A model generated the notes under the pieces. It was not told the DNA's origin and ran no database searches. It saw nothing but the letters and a program-made list of their open reading frames with translations. DNA of 64,000 nucleotides from Sphingomonas sp. OK281 (GTDB lineage: Bacteria > Pseudomonadota > Alphaproteobacteria > Sphingomonadales > Sphingomonadaceae), in the NCBI RefSeq assembly GCF_900115295.1, contig NZ_FOVZ01000003.1:124001-188000 (forward strand), written 5' to 3'. Numbering within the stretch: the first letter of the stretch is position 1; every line of letters starts with the position of its first letter. The translations under genes were made by a program, and so were the position numbers. This document shows positions 20,397 to 29,691 of the stretch, piece after piece.

Positions 20397-22076
20397 TCAG
20401 CGAGTCAGCTTCTTGTACGCCAGACGCGTAGGCCGATCGGCGGCATCGCCCATCCGGCGACGCTTGTCCTCCTCGTACGACGCGTAGTTGCCCTCGAACC
20501 ACTCGACATGGCTGTCGCCCTCGAACGCGAGGATGTGCGTGGCCAGGCGATCGAGGAAGAAGCGGTCATGGCTGATGACCACCGCGCAGCCTGCGAACGT
20601 CTCCAGCGCCTCCTCGAGCGCACGCAGCGTCTCGACGTCGAGATCGTTGGTCGGCTCATCGAGCAGGAGGACGTTGCCACCCTCCTTGAGCATCTTGGCC
20701 ATGTGGACGCGGTTGCGCTCACCGCCCGACAGCTGACCGACCTTCTTCTGCTGGTCCGGTCCGCGGAAGTTGAACGCGCCGACGTATGCGCGCGTGCCCA
20801 TCTCCTGCTTGCCGAAGCGGAAGATCTCGAGCTCGTCGGAGATTTCCTGCCAGACGTTCTTGTTCGGATCGAGATCGTCGCGGCTCTGGTCGACATAGCC
20901 GAGCTTGACGGTCGAGCCGACCTCGATCGTGCCCTCGTCGGGCGTTTCCTGGCCGGTGATGAGCTTGAACAGCGTCGACTTGCCCGCGCCGTTGGGGCCG
21001 ATCACGCCGACGATGCCGCCGGGGGGCAGCGTGAAGTCGAGGCCGTCGAACAACAGCTTGTCGCCGTACGACTTGGTCAGGCCCTTCGCCTCGATCACCT
21101 TGCCGCCGAGACGGGCTGGCAGCTGGATCAGGATCGCAGCCTTGCCGGCAACGCGGTTCTCCTGCTTCTCCATCAGCTCGTCGAATGCGCGGATACGCGC
21201 CTTCGACTTGGTCTGGCGTGCCTTGGGGGTCTGGCGCATCCACGCCAGCTCGTCGGCGATCGCCTTCTGCTTGCCGGCCTCTTCGCGCTCTTCCTGGCTG
21301 AGGCGCTGCGCCTTCTTCTCCAGATAGCCCGAATAGTTGCTCTCGTAGGTGTAATAGCGCCCGCGATCGAGCTCGAGCACCCAGTTGACGACGTTGTCAA
21401 GGAAGTAGCGGTCATGCGTCACGAGGATGACGTTGCCGGTATATTCCTTGAGGTAGTTCTCCAGCCACGACACGCTTTCGGCGTCGAGATGGTTGGTAGG
21501 CTCATCGAGCAGCAGGATCTGCGGCTTTTCCAGCAGCAGCTTGCACAGCGCGACGCGACGCTTCTCGCCGCCCGACAGGTTGGTGACGTCGGCGTCGCCC
21601 GGCGGGCAGCGCAGGGCTTCCATCGCTTGTTCGAGCTGGCTGTCGAGCGCCCAGCCATCGACCGCGTCGATCTTGGCCTGAAGCTCGCCCATCTCTTCCA
21701 TCAGTGCGTCGAAGTCGGTGTCGTCCTGCGGATCGCCCATCTCGGCCGAGATCGCGTTGAACCGGTCGACGAGGTCCGCGACCGGACGCACGCCGTCCTT
21801 GACGTTGCCCATGACGTCCTTAGTCGGATCGAGCTGAGGCTCCTGCGCCAGATAGCCGACGTTGACGCCTTCTGCGGCCCAGGCTTCGCCAGTGAAATCG
21901 GGATCCATGCCGGCCATGATCTTCATCAGCGTCGACTTGCCCGAACCGTTCGGGCCGATGATCGCGATCTTCGCCGACGGGATGAACTGCAGGTGTATGT
22001 TGTTGAGAACGGGCTTGTTGGCACCGGGGAAGGTCTTCGACAGACCCTTCATGACGTAGGTATACTGGACGGCCAT
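20397..22076 (-). CDS. ettA: Energy-dependent translational throttle protein, ABC-F family
   Basis: 559 residues with two ABC domains and no membrane part. First Walker A GPNGSGKS (41-48), signature LSGGEKRR and LLLDEPTNHLD; second Walker A GPNGAGKS, signature LSGGERNR and LLLDEPTNDLD. The inter-domain linker (EREEAGKQKAIADELAWMR) and overall length match EttA, which binds the ribosomal E site and gates initiation according to ATP/ADP. The frame is open to 22436, but ATG 22076 (MAVQYTYVMKGLSK) is the universal EttA start. Followed closely by the histidine kinase gene. Confidence 0.96.
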   Translation of the reverse strand: MAVQYTYVMKGLSKTFPGANKPVLNNIHLQFIPSAKIAIIGPNGSGKSTLMKIMAGMDPDFTGEAWAAEGVNVGYLAQEPQLDPTKDVMGNVKDGVRPVADLVDRFNAISAEMGDPQDDTDFDALMEEMGELQAKIDAVDGWALDSQLEQAMEALRCPPGDADVTNLSGGEKRRVALCKLLLEKPQILLLDEPTNHLDAESVSWLENYLKEYTGNVILVTHDRYFLDNVVNWVLELDRGRYYTYESNYSGYLEKKAQRLSQEEREEAGKQKAIADELAWMRQTPKARQTKSKARIRAFDELMEKQENRVAGKAAILIQLPARLGGKVIEAKGLTKSYGDKLLFDGLDFTLPPGGIVGVIGPNGAGKSTLFKLITGQETPDEGTIEVGSTVKLGYVDQSRDDLDPNKNVWQEISDELEIFRFGKQEMGTRAYVGAFNFRGPDQQKKVGQLSGGERNRVHMAKMLKEGGNVLLLDEPTNDLDVETLRALEEALETFAGCAVVISHDRFFLDRLATHILAFEGDSHVEWFEGNYASYEEDKRRRMGDAADRPTRLAYKKLTR

Positions 22077-22179
22077 GTGGGTGCCGAGCTCCGTTCTGAA
22101 TAAAGGCGGGATTTGACGTGCGCAGATAGCGATGCGGCGGGCCGTTGGCAAACGGGGAGCGCCGACATACGCTGCCCCG

Positions 22180-23583
22180 ATGATGAAACGCACCCTGCTC
22201 GCGGCGCTGGCCGCCTCCGCCCTCACCTCTCCTCTGTCGGCGCAGCGTACCGCCGCCCCGGCAACCGCGGTCGACGCCAAGGTCGCAGCACTCCGTGACA
22301 AGGCGCTGACCGACGATACGGCGTACAAGATCGTCGAGGGGATCACGACCGAGGTCGGCCCGCGGATGACCGGTACCGAAGCGGCACCGCGGGCGCGCGC
22401 CTGGTCTGTGGCCAAGCTGAAGGCGCTGGGGTTCAAGAACGTGCGGATCGAGCCATACCAGCTGCCGGTCTGGTCGCGCGGTACGGAGAGTGGCGAGTTG
22501 GTCGCCCCCTATGCGCAGACGCTGCATCTGGTCGGCCTCGGCAATTCGGGTGCGACGCCGCCGGGCGGGCTGACCCTGCCGATCGTGTATTTCGCGACGT
22601 ACAACGACCTTGCGCTCGCCGCTGACGGCAGCCTGAAGGGCAAGATCGCCTTCGTGTCGAACGCGATGCAGCCGACCCAGGACGGGTCGAGCTATGGATC
22701 GCAGGGCACCGCGCGCTTCGTCGGACCGAACGTCGCCGCCAAGAAGGGCGCGGCGGCGATCGTGATCCGGTCGATCGGCACCGATCACGGCCGCGGGCCG
22801 CACGCGGGCAACACCAATTTCGAAGCGGGCGTGACGCCGATCCCCGCGGCGGCACTGTCGGTCGCGGACGCCGAGCATGTCGAGCGGCTGGTGAAGCTCG
22901 GCAAGCCGGTGACGCTGAAGCTGGTGCTTCAGGACAAGCAGGCCGGGATGCAGGAATCGGGTAACGTCGTCGCCGAGGTTCCGGGCACCGATCCCAAGGC
23001 GGGCATCGTGCTGGTCGGTGGCCATCTCGACAGCTGGGATCTCGGCACCGGCGCGATCGACGATGGCGCAGGCATCGCGATCACCGCGGCCGCTGCCAAG
23101 ATCGTCATGGACGGCGGCCAGCGCCCACGTCGCACCATCCGCGTCGTCTGGTTCGGCGACGAGGAGAGCGGTGGCTTCGGCGGGCTCGCTTACGCCAAGG
23201 CACATGCGGGCGAGCGTCACGCGACTGCCGCCGAATCGGACTTCGGCGCCGATCGCGTCTGGCGGTTCGAAAGCAGCCTGCCAGCAGCCGCCAAGCCCAT
23301 CGAGGATCGCCTGGCCGTCGCACTCGCGCCGCTCGGGATCATCCGAGGCAACGACGCCCCGCACGGTGGCACCGATGTCGGCCCGACGATCGCCACGGGG
23401 GTAGCCGGAATCGACCTCAACCAGTCGGGCCTGCGCTACTTCGATTACCACCATACGCCCGAGGATACGCTGGATCGGATCGACCCCGAACAGCTCCGCC
23501 AGAACGTCGCGGCGTGGACCGCGATGATCGCCACGGTGGCCAATGCCCCCGAGGAAATCGGGCCAATCGTGCTCCAAAAGTGA
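22180..23583 (+). CDS. Secreted M28-family zinc aminopeptidase
   Basis: 467 residues. Sec signal peptide (MMKRTLLAALAASALTSPLSAQ), a protease-associated insert (about 120-240), then the co-catalytic zinc domain. First ligand His282 is in GGHLDSWDLGTG; bridging Asp is in GAIDDGAG; the catalytic Glu/Glu pair is in WFGDEESGG near residue 325; a C-terminal HHTPEDTLDRI supplies the last His. Likely cleaves N-terminal residues from peptides in the periplasm or outside. Two further exported peptidase-like genes lie at 24257-28176 on the opposite strand. Confidence 0.93.
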   Translation: MMKRTLLAALAASALTSPLSAQRTAAPATAVDAKVAALRDKALTDDTAYKIVEGITTEVGPRMTGTEAAPRARAWSVAKLKALGFKNVRIEPYQLPVWSRGTESGELVAPYAQTLHLVGLGNSGATPPGGLTLPIVYFATYNDLALAADGSLKGKIAFVSNAMQPTQDGSSYGSQGTARFVGPNVAAKKGAAAIVIRSIGTDHGRGPHAGNTNFEAGVTPIPAAALSVADAEHVERLVKLGKPVTLKLVLQDKQAGMQESGNVVAEVPGTDPKAGIVLVGGHLDSWDLGTGAIDDGAGIAITAAAAKIVMDGGQRPRRTIRVVWFGDEESGGFGGLAYAKAHAGERHATAAESDFGADRVWRFESSLPAAAKPIEDRLAVALAPLGIIRGNDAPHGGTDVGPTIATGVAGIDLNQSGLRYFDYHHTPEDTLDRIDPEQLRQNVAAWTAMIATVANAPEEIGPIVLQK

Positions 23584-23737
23584 CCAGTCGCAGCAACCTA
23601 AACGTCATCGTTCTGCCGCAAACCTTGCGGAGAGATGAATTTAGCGGATTGACCGCCCGCCGGGGGCCGCTATTTGACGGGACTTCGCGACGGCAATCGG
23701 GTCGGCCGCGAGTGAAACTATGCTTGGGAGCATTCGA

Positions 23738-24004
23738 ATGAAGAAGATCGTTCTGATCGCTGCTGCCGCCGGCCTGATGTCCGTCGCAGCCTGCAGCAAG
23801 TCGCCAGAAGCCGCCGCAGTTGAGAACAACGCGGACATGCTGGCTGACAACATGGAAATGCAGGCTGACAACATGGACGCCATGGCGGACAACACCTCGA
23901 ACGCAGTCGCTACCGACGTGCTCGAGAACGCTGCCGACAACATGAACGCAGCTGCCGACAACGTCCGTGACGCTGCCGACGAGAAGACCGACAACATGAA
24001 CTAA
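23738..24004 (+). CDS. Small Asn/Asp/Met-rich lipoprotein
   Basis: 88 residues. Lipoprotein signal MKKIVLIAAAAGLMSVAAC, then repeated DNM units (ADNMEMQADNMDAMADN; AADNMNAAADNVRDAAD) likely forming one long amphipathic helix. It is similar in layout and composition to the product of 4906-5277. GGGAG precedes the ATG by eight bases, and a strong terminator follows the gene. Function unknown; an abundant small envelope lipoprotein is the best guess. Confidence 0.8.
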   Translation: MKKIVLIAAAAGLMSVAACSKSPEAAAVENNADMLADNMEMQADNMDAMADNTSNAVATDVLENAADNMNAAADNVRDAADEKTDNMN

Positions 24005-24046
24005 GACGCTGTCGGGCGTTCGCGCTCGATAGAGTATTAGTGTCGG

Positions 24047-24080
24047 AAAGGGCGTTCCTTCGGGAGCGCCCTTTTTCTTT
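24047..24080 (+). terminator. Rho-independent terminator with UUCG tetraloop
   Basis: A 12-bp stem (AAAGGGCGTTCC paired with GGAGCGCCCTTT, one G-U pair) closed by a TTCG tetraloop and followed by TTCTTT. Among the clearest intrinsic terminators in the window; ends the small lipoprotein transcript just before the tRNA. Confidence 0.92.
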
Positions 24081-24125
24081 GTGTCTTTTGCTTTGCAGAT
24101 GCTTGCGCTAACGCAGGCGCCGGTG

Positions 24126-24201
24126 GGGCCTGTAGCTCAACGGTTAGAGCTGGCCGCTCATAACGGCTAGGTTGCGGGTTCGATTCCTGCCGGGCCCACC
24201 A
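24126..24201 (+). tRNA. tRNA with CAT anticodon, probably tRNA-Ile2 (k2C-AU)
   Basis: A 76-base cloverleaf with encoded CCA. Acceptor GGGCCTG pairs with CGGGCCC, D arm GCTC/GAGC, anticodon stem GGCCG/CGGCT around loop CTCATAA, T arm with GGTTCGATTCC. The anticodon is CAT. Acceptor pairs C4-G69 and C5-G68, recognised by the lysidine synthase TilS, are present, and the body resembles E. coli tRNA-Ile2. It therefore probably reads AUA codons as isoleucine after modification; elongator Met is the alternative. Confidence 0.93.
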
Positions 24202-24256
24202 ACCCCTCTTCTCGGCGCCGCCCGGAGCGCAACCCGCTCCGAGCGACGATTTGGCC

Positions 24257-26038
24257 TCAGTCGATCGGCAGGTCGAACAGCAGTTCGCGGACGTAGCGCA
24301 CCGGCGGCGAACCATGCGCGAGCAGCGCGTCGTTGTAGCGCTTGAGATCGAACGCCCCGCCCTGCCGCTTCTTGGCCTCTTCCCGAAGCGCCATGTGCTC
24401 CGAATAGCCCGTGAAATAGCTCAGCAATTGCGTCGAGCCGAGCGAGGCGCGGACCCACTTCCCGGCCGCCTCGCGCTCCTGCTGGAACGCGGTGTGCGTC
24501 ATCAGCTGCATCGCCTGCTCGCGCGTCATACCTTCGGTGTGGATGCCGATGTCGAGCAGCGAGTTCGAGATAGAGCGCAGCCGCATCTTGAGCACGGTCA
24601 GCTTGAACAGCGGATCGCCGTTCAGATAACCTTCGTCCGCCATCATACCCTCGGCATAGACCGCCCAGCCCTCCACGAACGGCCCCGAGCCAAGCACCGC
24701 GCGCAGCGTAGACTGAGTCGCGTTGGCGTGCGCGAGCTGGAGATAATGCCCCGGCATCGCCTCGTGCACCGCGAGATCGTGGATCATATAGTCGTTATAT
24801 TCGCTCAGGAACGAGGTCGCCTGCGCCTCGGTCCAGTCGTCAGGGATCGGCGAGACGGCGAAGAACGTCCCGAGATTCTTCTCCAACGGGCCCGGCGAAT
24901 CGCAGTACGCGACGGCGACGCCCTGCTGGAACTTGGGCATCGTGATGATCTTCACCGGGCTGTCGGGCATGCCGACGAGGCCCTTCTCGCGAACGAACGT
25001 CGTCGCCTGCGCCAGTGCCTTGGTTGACGCATCGATCATGCCGTCGCGTGGCGGACGCTTGGCGTAGGTGAGTTCGAGCGCGAGCTGGATGCCCGCCTGT
25101 TGCTGCGCTTCGGACGGCTTTTCGGGCAGCAGCATGGCACCCGGCTTGGCGCCGAAGATCTGGCGCGCGATCGCGTACATCTGCGCGCGCGTGTCGACGA
25201 TCGCAGCCTGCGCGCGGCGCTTGATCTCGGTGCGCGTGAGGTCGGATTGCAGCGCGAAGCCGAGCTTCTTGTCGTAGAGCGCCGCCCCCAGCCGAAAGTC
25301 GCCCTTCGCGCCGGGCACGAGCGTCTTGTCGAGCCAGACCTGATGCTCGGCGACCGCTGCCTTCAGTTTGACGAGCGCGGCGTCGAACCGCTTGGCGTCC
25401 GCTGCCGACAGTTCGCTTTTGTGCGGTGCGAGCATGCTCTCGGCGATCTCGACGATGCCGCTGTTCTGCTTCGCCACGGTCGTCGCGTAGATCGACGGTA
25501 CGCGCGCCACCACGATGTTCGCGCGCGCCTGTGCCAGCAACGCAGGGAGCGCCGCCATCCGCGCGGTCGCCGCGTTCAGCCGCTGCGGCCATGGCGCGAA
25601 ATCGCGTGCGGCGAGCGAGTAGAGCGAGCTGCCGGCGATGTCGTTATAGACCTGCGGATCCCACGCCCACCCGCCGAGCGTCTCGGTATCCCAGATGTCG
25701 TAGCGCAGCGCATTGTCGAGCAACGCCGCATCGACCTGCTCCTCGCGCGACAGGGCTTTGCGATCGATCCGCTGGAGATCGGCCAGCATCGCCTTCGAGA
25801 ACGCCTCACGCTTGGCGCGCCCCGCGGCGGACATGTCGGTGATCTGCGCGTCGAACCGGTGATCGCCGAGCGACGTCGCCGACGAAGGGTTCAGCCGCGC
25901 CAGGCCGTCGACATAGCGCTTCGACACCGACGCGAACGCCGACGTCTCACCGGCCTGCGCGGCCAGCACGGGCGCCGGGATCGACGAGACGGGCAGCGCC
26001 AGGATCGCGGCGCCGAGCAACAGACGGAAGTTACGCAT
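24257..26038 (-). CDS. Exported DUF885-family peptidase-like protein
   Basis: 593 residues with a Sec signal (MRNFRLLLGAAILALPVSSIPAPVLA). The DUF885 zinc motif HEAMPGHYLQ (about residue 424) has both histidines and the glutamate, and the downstream EGWAVYAEGMM segment carries the expected further Glu residues. Family members are predicted or proven metallocarboxypeptidases acting on short peptides. It is 23 bases downstream of the S9 peptidase gene, in the same direction, so the two are likely co-transcribed. Confidence 0.9.
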   Translation of the reverse strand: MRNFRLLLGAAILALPVSSIPAPVLAAQAGETSAFASVSKRYVDGLARLNPSSATSLGDHRFDAQITDMSAAGRAKREAFSKAMLADLQRIDRKALSREEQVDAALLDNALRYDIWDTETLGGWAWDPQVYNDIAGSSLYSLAARDFAPWPQRLNAATARMAALPALLAQARANIVVARVPSIYATTVAKQNSGIVEIAESMLAPHKSELSAADAKRFDAALVKLKAAVAEHQVWLDKTLVPGAKGDFRLGAALYDKKLGFALQSDLTRTEIKRRAQAAIVDTRAQMYAIARQIFGAKPGAMLLPEKPSEAQQQAGIQLALELTYAKRPPRDGMIDASTKALAQATTFVREKGLVGMPDSPVKIITMPKFQQGVAVAYCDSPGPLEKNLGTFFAVSPIPDDWTEAQATSFLSEYNDYMIHDLAVHEAMPGHYLQLAHANATQSTLRAVLGSGPFVEGWAVYAEGMMADEGYLNGDPLFKLTVLKMRLRSISNSLLDIGIHTEGMTREQAMQLMTHTAFQQEREAAGKWVRASLGSTQLLSYFTGYSEHMALREEAKKRQGGAFDLKRYNDALLAHGSPPVRYVRELLFDLPID

Positions 26039-26061
26039 GGTCTAATTCCTGACGATCAGCG

Positions 26062-28176
26062 CTATGGAGCGGTGCCGAGTTGAGTGTTGAGATAGACGGT
26101 GACGAGCGCGGCGCGCTTGGCGTCCTCGATCTTGTCGGCACCTGCCGCGTGGCCGCCTTCGGGGTTCTCGTAATAGAAGAACGGGTCGCCATATGCCTCC
26201 AGCCGCGCGGCGAATTTGCGCGCGTGGCCGGGGTGGACGCGGTCGTCCTCGGTCGAGGTGTAGATGAACGGCGTCGGGTATTTCACGTCGCGCTTCAAAT
26301 TCTGGTACGGCGAATATTGCGAGATGAACGCCCAGTCCGCGGGCTTGTCCGGATCGCCATATTCGCCGATCCACGATGCGCCCGCCGACAGGTGCGAATA
26401 GCGCTGCATGTCGAGCAGCGGCGATCCCATCACGATCGCGCCGTATAGATCGGGACGCTGCTCCATCGCGACGCCGACCAGCAAGCCGCCGTTCGACCGC
26501 CCCGACACCGCGATCTTCCGTTTTGCGCTGACGCCGGTCCGCACCAGATCGTCGCCGACCGCGTGGAGATCGTCATACGCTTTTTGCCGGTTCTCGCGCA
26601 GCGTCGCCTGATGCCAGCGCGGACCGTATTCGCCGCCGCCACGGATGTTGGCGAGCACGAACGCGTTGCCTTCCTCGACCCAGAACAGGCCAGCCGGCCC
26701 TGAGCGATAGGGCTGGTCGACCAGATAGGTCGGCGTCTGCGCATTGCGGAACCCGCCATAAGCGTGGACCAGCGCAGGCACCGGGCCGGTCGTGCCCTTC
26801 TTGCGTACCAGGAAATACGGAATCTTCGTGCCATCCTTCGACGTCGCGAACCGCTGCTCCACCTGCATCGTCGATGCATCGAAGCGCGCGGGCAGCGTGT
26901 CGACCGTCACCGGCTTGGCATCGGGACGGACGGCGTAGAGCGCGGGCGGGCTGAGGAAGCTCTCGACCACCGCGAAGGCGACGTCGTCCTTGCCTGCGGT
27001 CGCCTCAAGATGGATCGTCGACGCGGTCGGCAACGCCGCGACGCCTTGCGTCCAGACGCCGTCCGCGCCGCGCGTCAGCGACACGAGCCGGCCCGAGACG
27101 TCGTCGAGCATCTTCACCCACAAGACCGACTTGCTCGAATCGACCTGCTCCACCGCCTGCGTCGCGGTCGGCACCAGCACGCGCTCGATCGTCGGCGCGC
27201 GGCCTGCCAGCACGCCGGCAATGGAATACGCGATCACCGACCCGCTCGGAATGCCGCGCCAGTCGGACGCAAGCGTCGCGATCAGGCGACCGTCGAGAAC
27301 GGTATTCACGACCGCATCGTCGGGCAGCGGCGACGGCACCAGCCGGCCGTCATCGGCGATGTGGCTGCGCCTGGAATGGAAGAAGTCGACGTTGCGGGAG
27401 ACCAGCGCATAGCGGCGATCGCCTTCGGTGAAGACGTCGGTCTCGATCCCGACATCGTCCGGCGTCGCGCTCGTGACGATCGTTGCCGCGGCAAGCGGCG
27501 TGCCGCGCTGCCACCGCTTGACGGTCCGCGGATAGCCCGACTTGGTGAGGCTGTCGGGCCCGAAATCGGTCGCGACATACAGCGCGTCAGGCCCGGCCCA
27601 GTTCAGCCCGGTCTTGAAGCTCGGCACGACGAAACCGTCGGTCACGAACTTGCCCGAGGGAATATCGAACTCGCGCTCGACCACCGCATCGCCGCCGCCG
27701 TTCGACAGTTCGACCATGCAGCGATCGTAGGACGGCGCGCGGCATATCGCGCCCTTCCACACCCAGCTCTTGCCCTCCGCCTTGCCGAGCGCATCGACAT
27801 CGATCAGCGTCCGCCATACCGGCTTGCCGCTGGTGAACGACGCGAGCGACGCGACTCGCCACAGGCCGCGCACGTTCGTCTTGTCCTGCCACAGGTTCAG
27901 CACCTGATCGCCGAGGATCTGGTCGGGCGTCGCGATCTGGCGATCCGCCTGCAACAGGTCGAGCGCGCGCTGGCGGTAGCGGGCATAGCCGGGCTTGGCT
28001 TCGAGCGCGGCAAGCGACCGCGTGTTCCACCGCTTGACGGTATCGAGCGCACGCGTGCCGTGGATGTCCTCGAGATACTGGTTCGGATCGGCGGCGGGAG
28101 GCGGAGCCGAATTCTGGGCCAGCGCGGTCGTGGAAAGGGCCAGCAAGGCCAGGAACGGCAAGCGTCTTTGCATCAT
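26062..28176 (-). CDS. Secreted prolyl-oligopeptidase-like S9 peptidase
   Basis: 704 residues. Signal peptide MMQRRLPFLALLALSTTALAQ; an N-terminal beta-propeller (about 30-430) gates a C-terminal alpha/beta hydrolase domain. The catalytic serine is in SGRSNGGLL (about 560), the aspartate in EDDRVHPGHA (about 644) and the histidine in EGGHAAG (about 676). The PYRSGPAGLFWVEEGNAFVLANIRGG region is typical of S9A. Cleaves proline-containing peptides, probably in the periplasm. The ATG pair at 28176/28173 gives the natural signal peptide; the longer open frame to 28230 is not needed. Confidence 0.93.
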   Translation of the reverse strand: MMQRRLPFLALLALSTTALAQNSAPPPAADPNQYLEDIHGTRALDTVKRWNTRSLAALEAKPGYARYRQRALDLLQADRQIATPDQILGDQVLNLWQDKTNVRGLWRVASLASFTSGKPVWRTLIDVDALGKAEGKSWVWKGAICRAPSYDRCMVELSNGGGDAVVEREFDIPSGKFVTDGFVVPSFKTGLNWAGPDALYVATDFGPDSLTKSGYPRTVKRWQRGTPLAAATIVTSATPDDVGIETDVFTEGDRRYALVSRNVDFFHSRRSHIADDGRLVPSPLPDDAVVNTVLDGRLIATLASDWRGIPSGSVIAYSIAGVLAGRAPTIERVLVPTATQAVEQVDSSKSVLWVKMLDDVSGRLVSLTRGADGVWTQGVAALPTASTIHLEATAGKDDVAFAVVESFLSPPALYAVRPDAKPVTVDTLPARFDASTMQVEQRFATSKDGTKIPYFLVRKKGTTGPVPALVHAYGGFRNAQTPTYLVDQPYRSGPAGLFWVEEGNAFVLANIRGGGEYGPRWHQATLRENRQKAYDDLHAVGDDLVRTGVSAKRKIAVSGRSNGGLLVGVAMEQRPDLYGAIVMGSPLLDMQRYSHLSAGASWIGEYGDPDKPADWAFISQYSPYQNLKRDVKYPTPFIYTSTEDDRVHPGHARKFAARLEAYGDPFFYYENPEGGHAAGADKIEDAKRAALVTVYLNTQLGTAP

Positions 28177-28244
28177 CACTCTCTTTTCGTTCGATGACGC
28201 GACCTTAGGCTGCCGGGTCCGCTGCGCCACCCCTTCTCTTCAGT

Positions 28245-29231
28245 TCATTCGGCCTCCAGCGCGAGCAGCGCGAACGTCGCCAGCCAATGCTCGCCCATGT
28301 AGTCGTCCGCGAGATGCGGCAGCGCCTCGGCCAGGTGCGCATCGGCGATCGCACGCGCGGCGGCAGGATCAGGCAGCGCGTCGGCGATCGTCCGCCAGCA
28401 CCACGCGCGCGACAGGTTCACGCCGTCGAGATGCGCGAGGCGTCCGTCGGATCGGTCGCTGACGATCGCGGGAGAGCGCAGGCACGCAGTCGCCGGACCG
28501 AACGGATCGGGCAGGAACGCCGCCAGCCACGGCGCGAACTCGGCGGCCAGCACGTCCTTCATCAACGCCGCCTCGCACAGCGTTGCGGACAGAAAATCCT
28601 CCCCGCTCGGCTCGAACGGGCGGCAGTCGCGATCGTCGCCAAACCAGTCCCGCGCGCGCGCCTCGATCAAGGCGACCAACGACGCGTCGTGCGTCCGCCC
28701 CCAGCGCAACGCGTGGACGAGCGCGAATGCGGTGCAGTCATGCTTGCCGCTCCGCACCGGATAGATCAGCTTGGGCAGATACGCCGCAAACCGCGCGGCG
28801 AACGCGCGCGCCAATGGCTCTACCGCCGCCGCCCAAGACCGCTCCGGTCGCTGCGCCAGCTCGTCATGCAGCGCGAGCAGCCATCCCCAACCATAAGGCC
28901 GCTCGAACCCGGCCGTGCCCGGCCGCTCGAGATACGCCACCTCGCCCGCGATCAGTGCGGGGACGAGCATCCGGTCCGCCAGCGCCTCGACAGCGGCGGC
29001 TTCCGGCATATCGGGATACAGCCGCGCGAGGCGCATCACCTGCCACCAGCCGTGCACGCAGCTATGCCAGTCGAAACTGCCGTAAAACACCGGATGCAGC
29101 GTCTTCGGCAGCGCCAGGTCGCCGGGCCCGTCGAGGACCTGGTCGAGCTTGTATGGCCATTCGCGGGTCAGATGCCCCAGCGTCAGCGCGGCAAATCGCG
29201 CCGCCGTCGCGCGGTCGAGCCCATTAGTCAT
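28245..29231 (-). CDS. DUF2891 family protein
   Basis: 328 residues, no signal peptide. HPVFYGSFDWHSCVHGWWQVMRL, ERPYGWGWLL and the later WGRTHDASL stretch are DUF2891 signatures, a family with an alpha/alpha-barrel look but no known activity. GAGGA lies about seven bases before ATG 29231. Thirty bases separate it from the gene upstream; it may share a long minus-strand transcript with the two peptidase genes that follow. Confidence 0.9.
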   Translation of the reverse strand: MTNGLDRATAARFAALTLGHLTREWPYKLDQVLDGPGDLALPKTLHPVFYGSFDWHSCVHGWWQVMRLARLYPDMPEAAAVEALADRMLVPALIAGEVAYLERPGTAGFERPYGWGWLLALHDELAQRPERSWAAAVEPLARAFAARFAAYLPKLIYPVRSGKHDCTAFALVHALRWGRTHDASLVALIEARARDWFGDDRDCRPFEPSGEDFLSATLCEAALMKDVLAAEFAPWLAAFLPDPFGPATACLRSPAIVSDRSDGRLAHLDGVNLSRAWCWRTIADALPDPAAARAIADAHLAEALPHLADDYMGEHWLATFALLALEAE

Positions 29232-29261
29232 CGCATCGTCCTCGTGATCGCGCTGCACCCG

Positions 29262-29684
29262 TCAACTGCTGTGGTCGGCAATGATCCGCCACGCATTGTC
29301 CCGCCGCTCGAACACCAGCGTAGTCATCCCGCTTTCGGTGGTCGACGGCCCGGTCAGCGTCCAGCGCGCGAACAGCATCGCGTGACGCGGATCGATCCCG
29401 CGCATCTCCAGGAACGCGAACGAGAGCGCACCCCGCGCATTGCCGTCACCGCGAAAGCTCGGCCGGTATTTGGCGGAGATCGCCGCCTTGCCGCGCAACA
29501 GCCCCTTCGGCGTCACGAACACCGCATCGTCCGCATACACCGCCATGAACCGCGCGAGATCGCCCGCATTCCAGCCCGCCGCGCTCGCACCCATCGCCTG
29601 GCGGATCGCGGTTTCAGCTGGCGTCTGCGCCACGGCAGGGGTGGCGACGAGCATCGCGACCGGCAGGATCAGGGCACGCATCAT
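29262..29684 (-). CDS. Exported NTF2-like (DUF4440/SgcJ-type) protein
   Basis: 140 residues. Signal peptide MMRALILPVAMLVATPAVAQ followed by one SnoaL/DUF4440 cone-shaped domain (AIRQAMGASAAGWNAGDLARFMAVYADDAVFVTP; WRIIADHSS at the end). Such domains bind small ligands or have lyase/isomerase activity, but no catalytic set is obvious. Seven bases downstream of the EAL gene stop. Confidence 0.85.
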   Translation of the reverse strand: MMRALILPVAMLVATPAVAQTPAETAIRQAMGASAAGWNAGDLARFMAVYADDAVFVTPKGLLRGKAAISAKYRPSFRGDGNARGALSFAFLEMRGIDPRHAMLFARWTLTGPSTTESGMTTLVFERRDNAWRIIADHSS

Positions 29685-29691
29685 TCTGGCA

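Noticed and set aside
20397..22436. N-terminal extension of EttA to 22436
   Set aside because: The extension runs antisense across the promoter and start of the M28 gene and has no family match; ATG 22076 is the conserved start.
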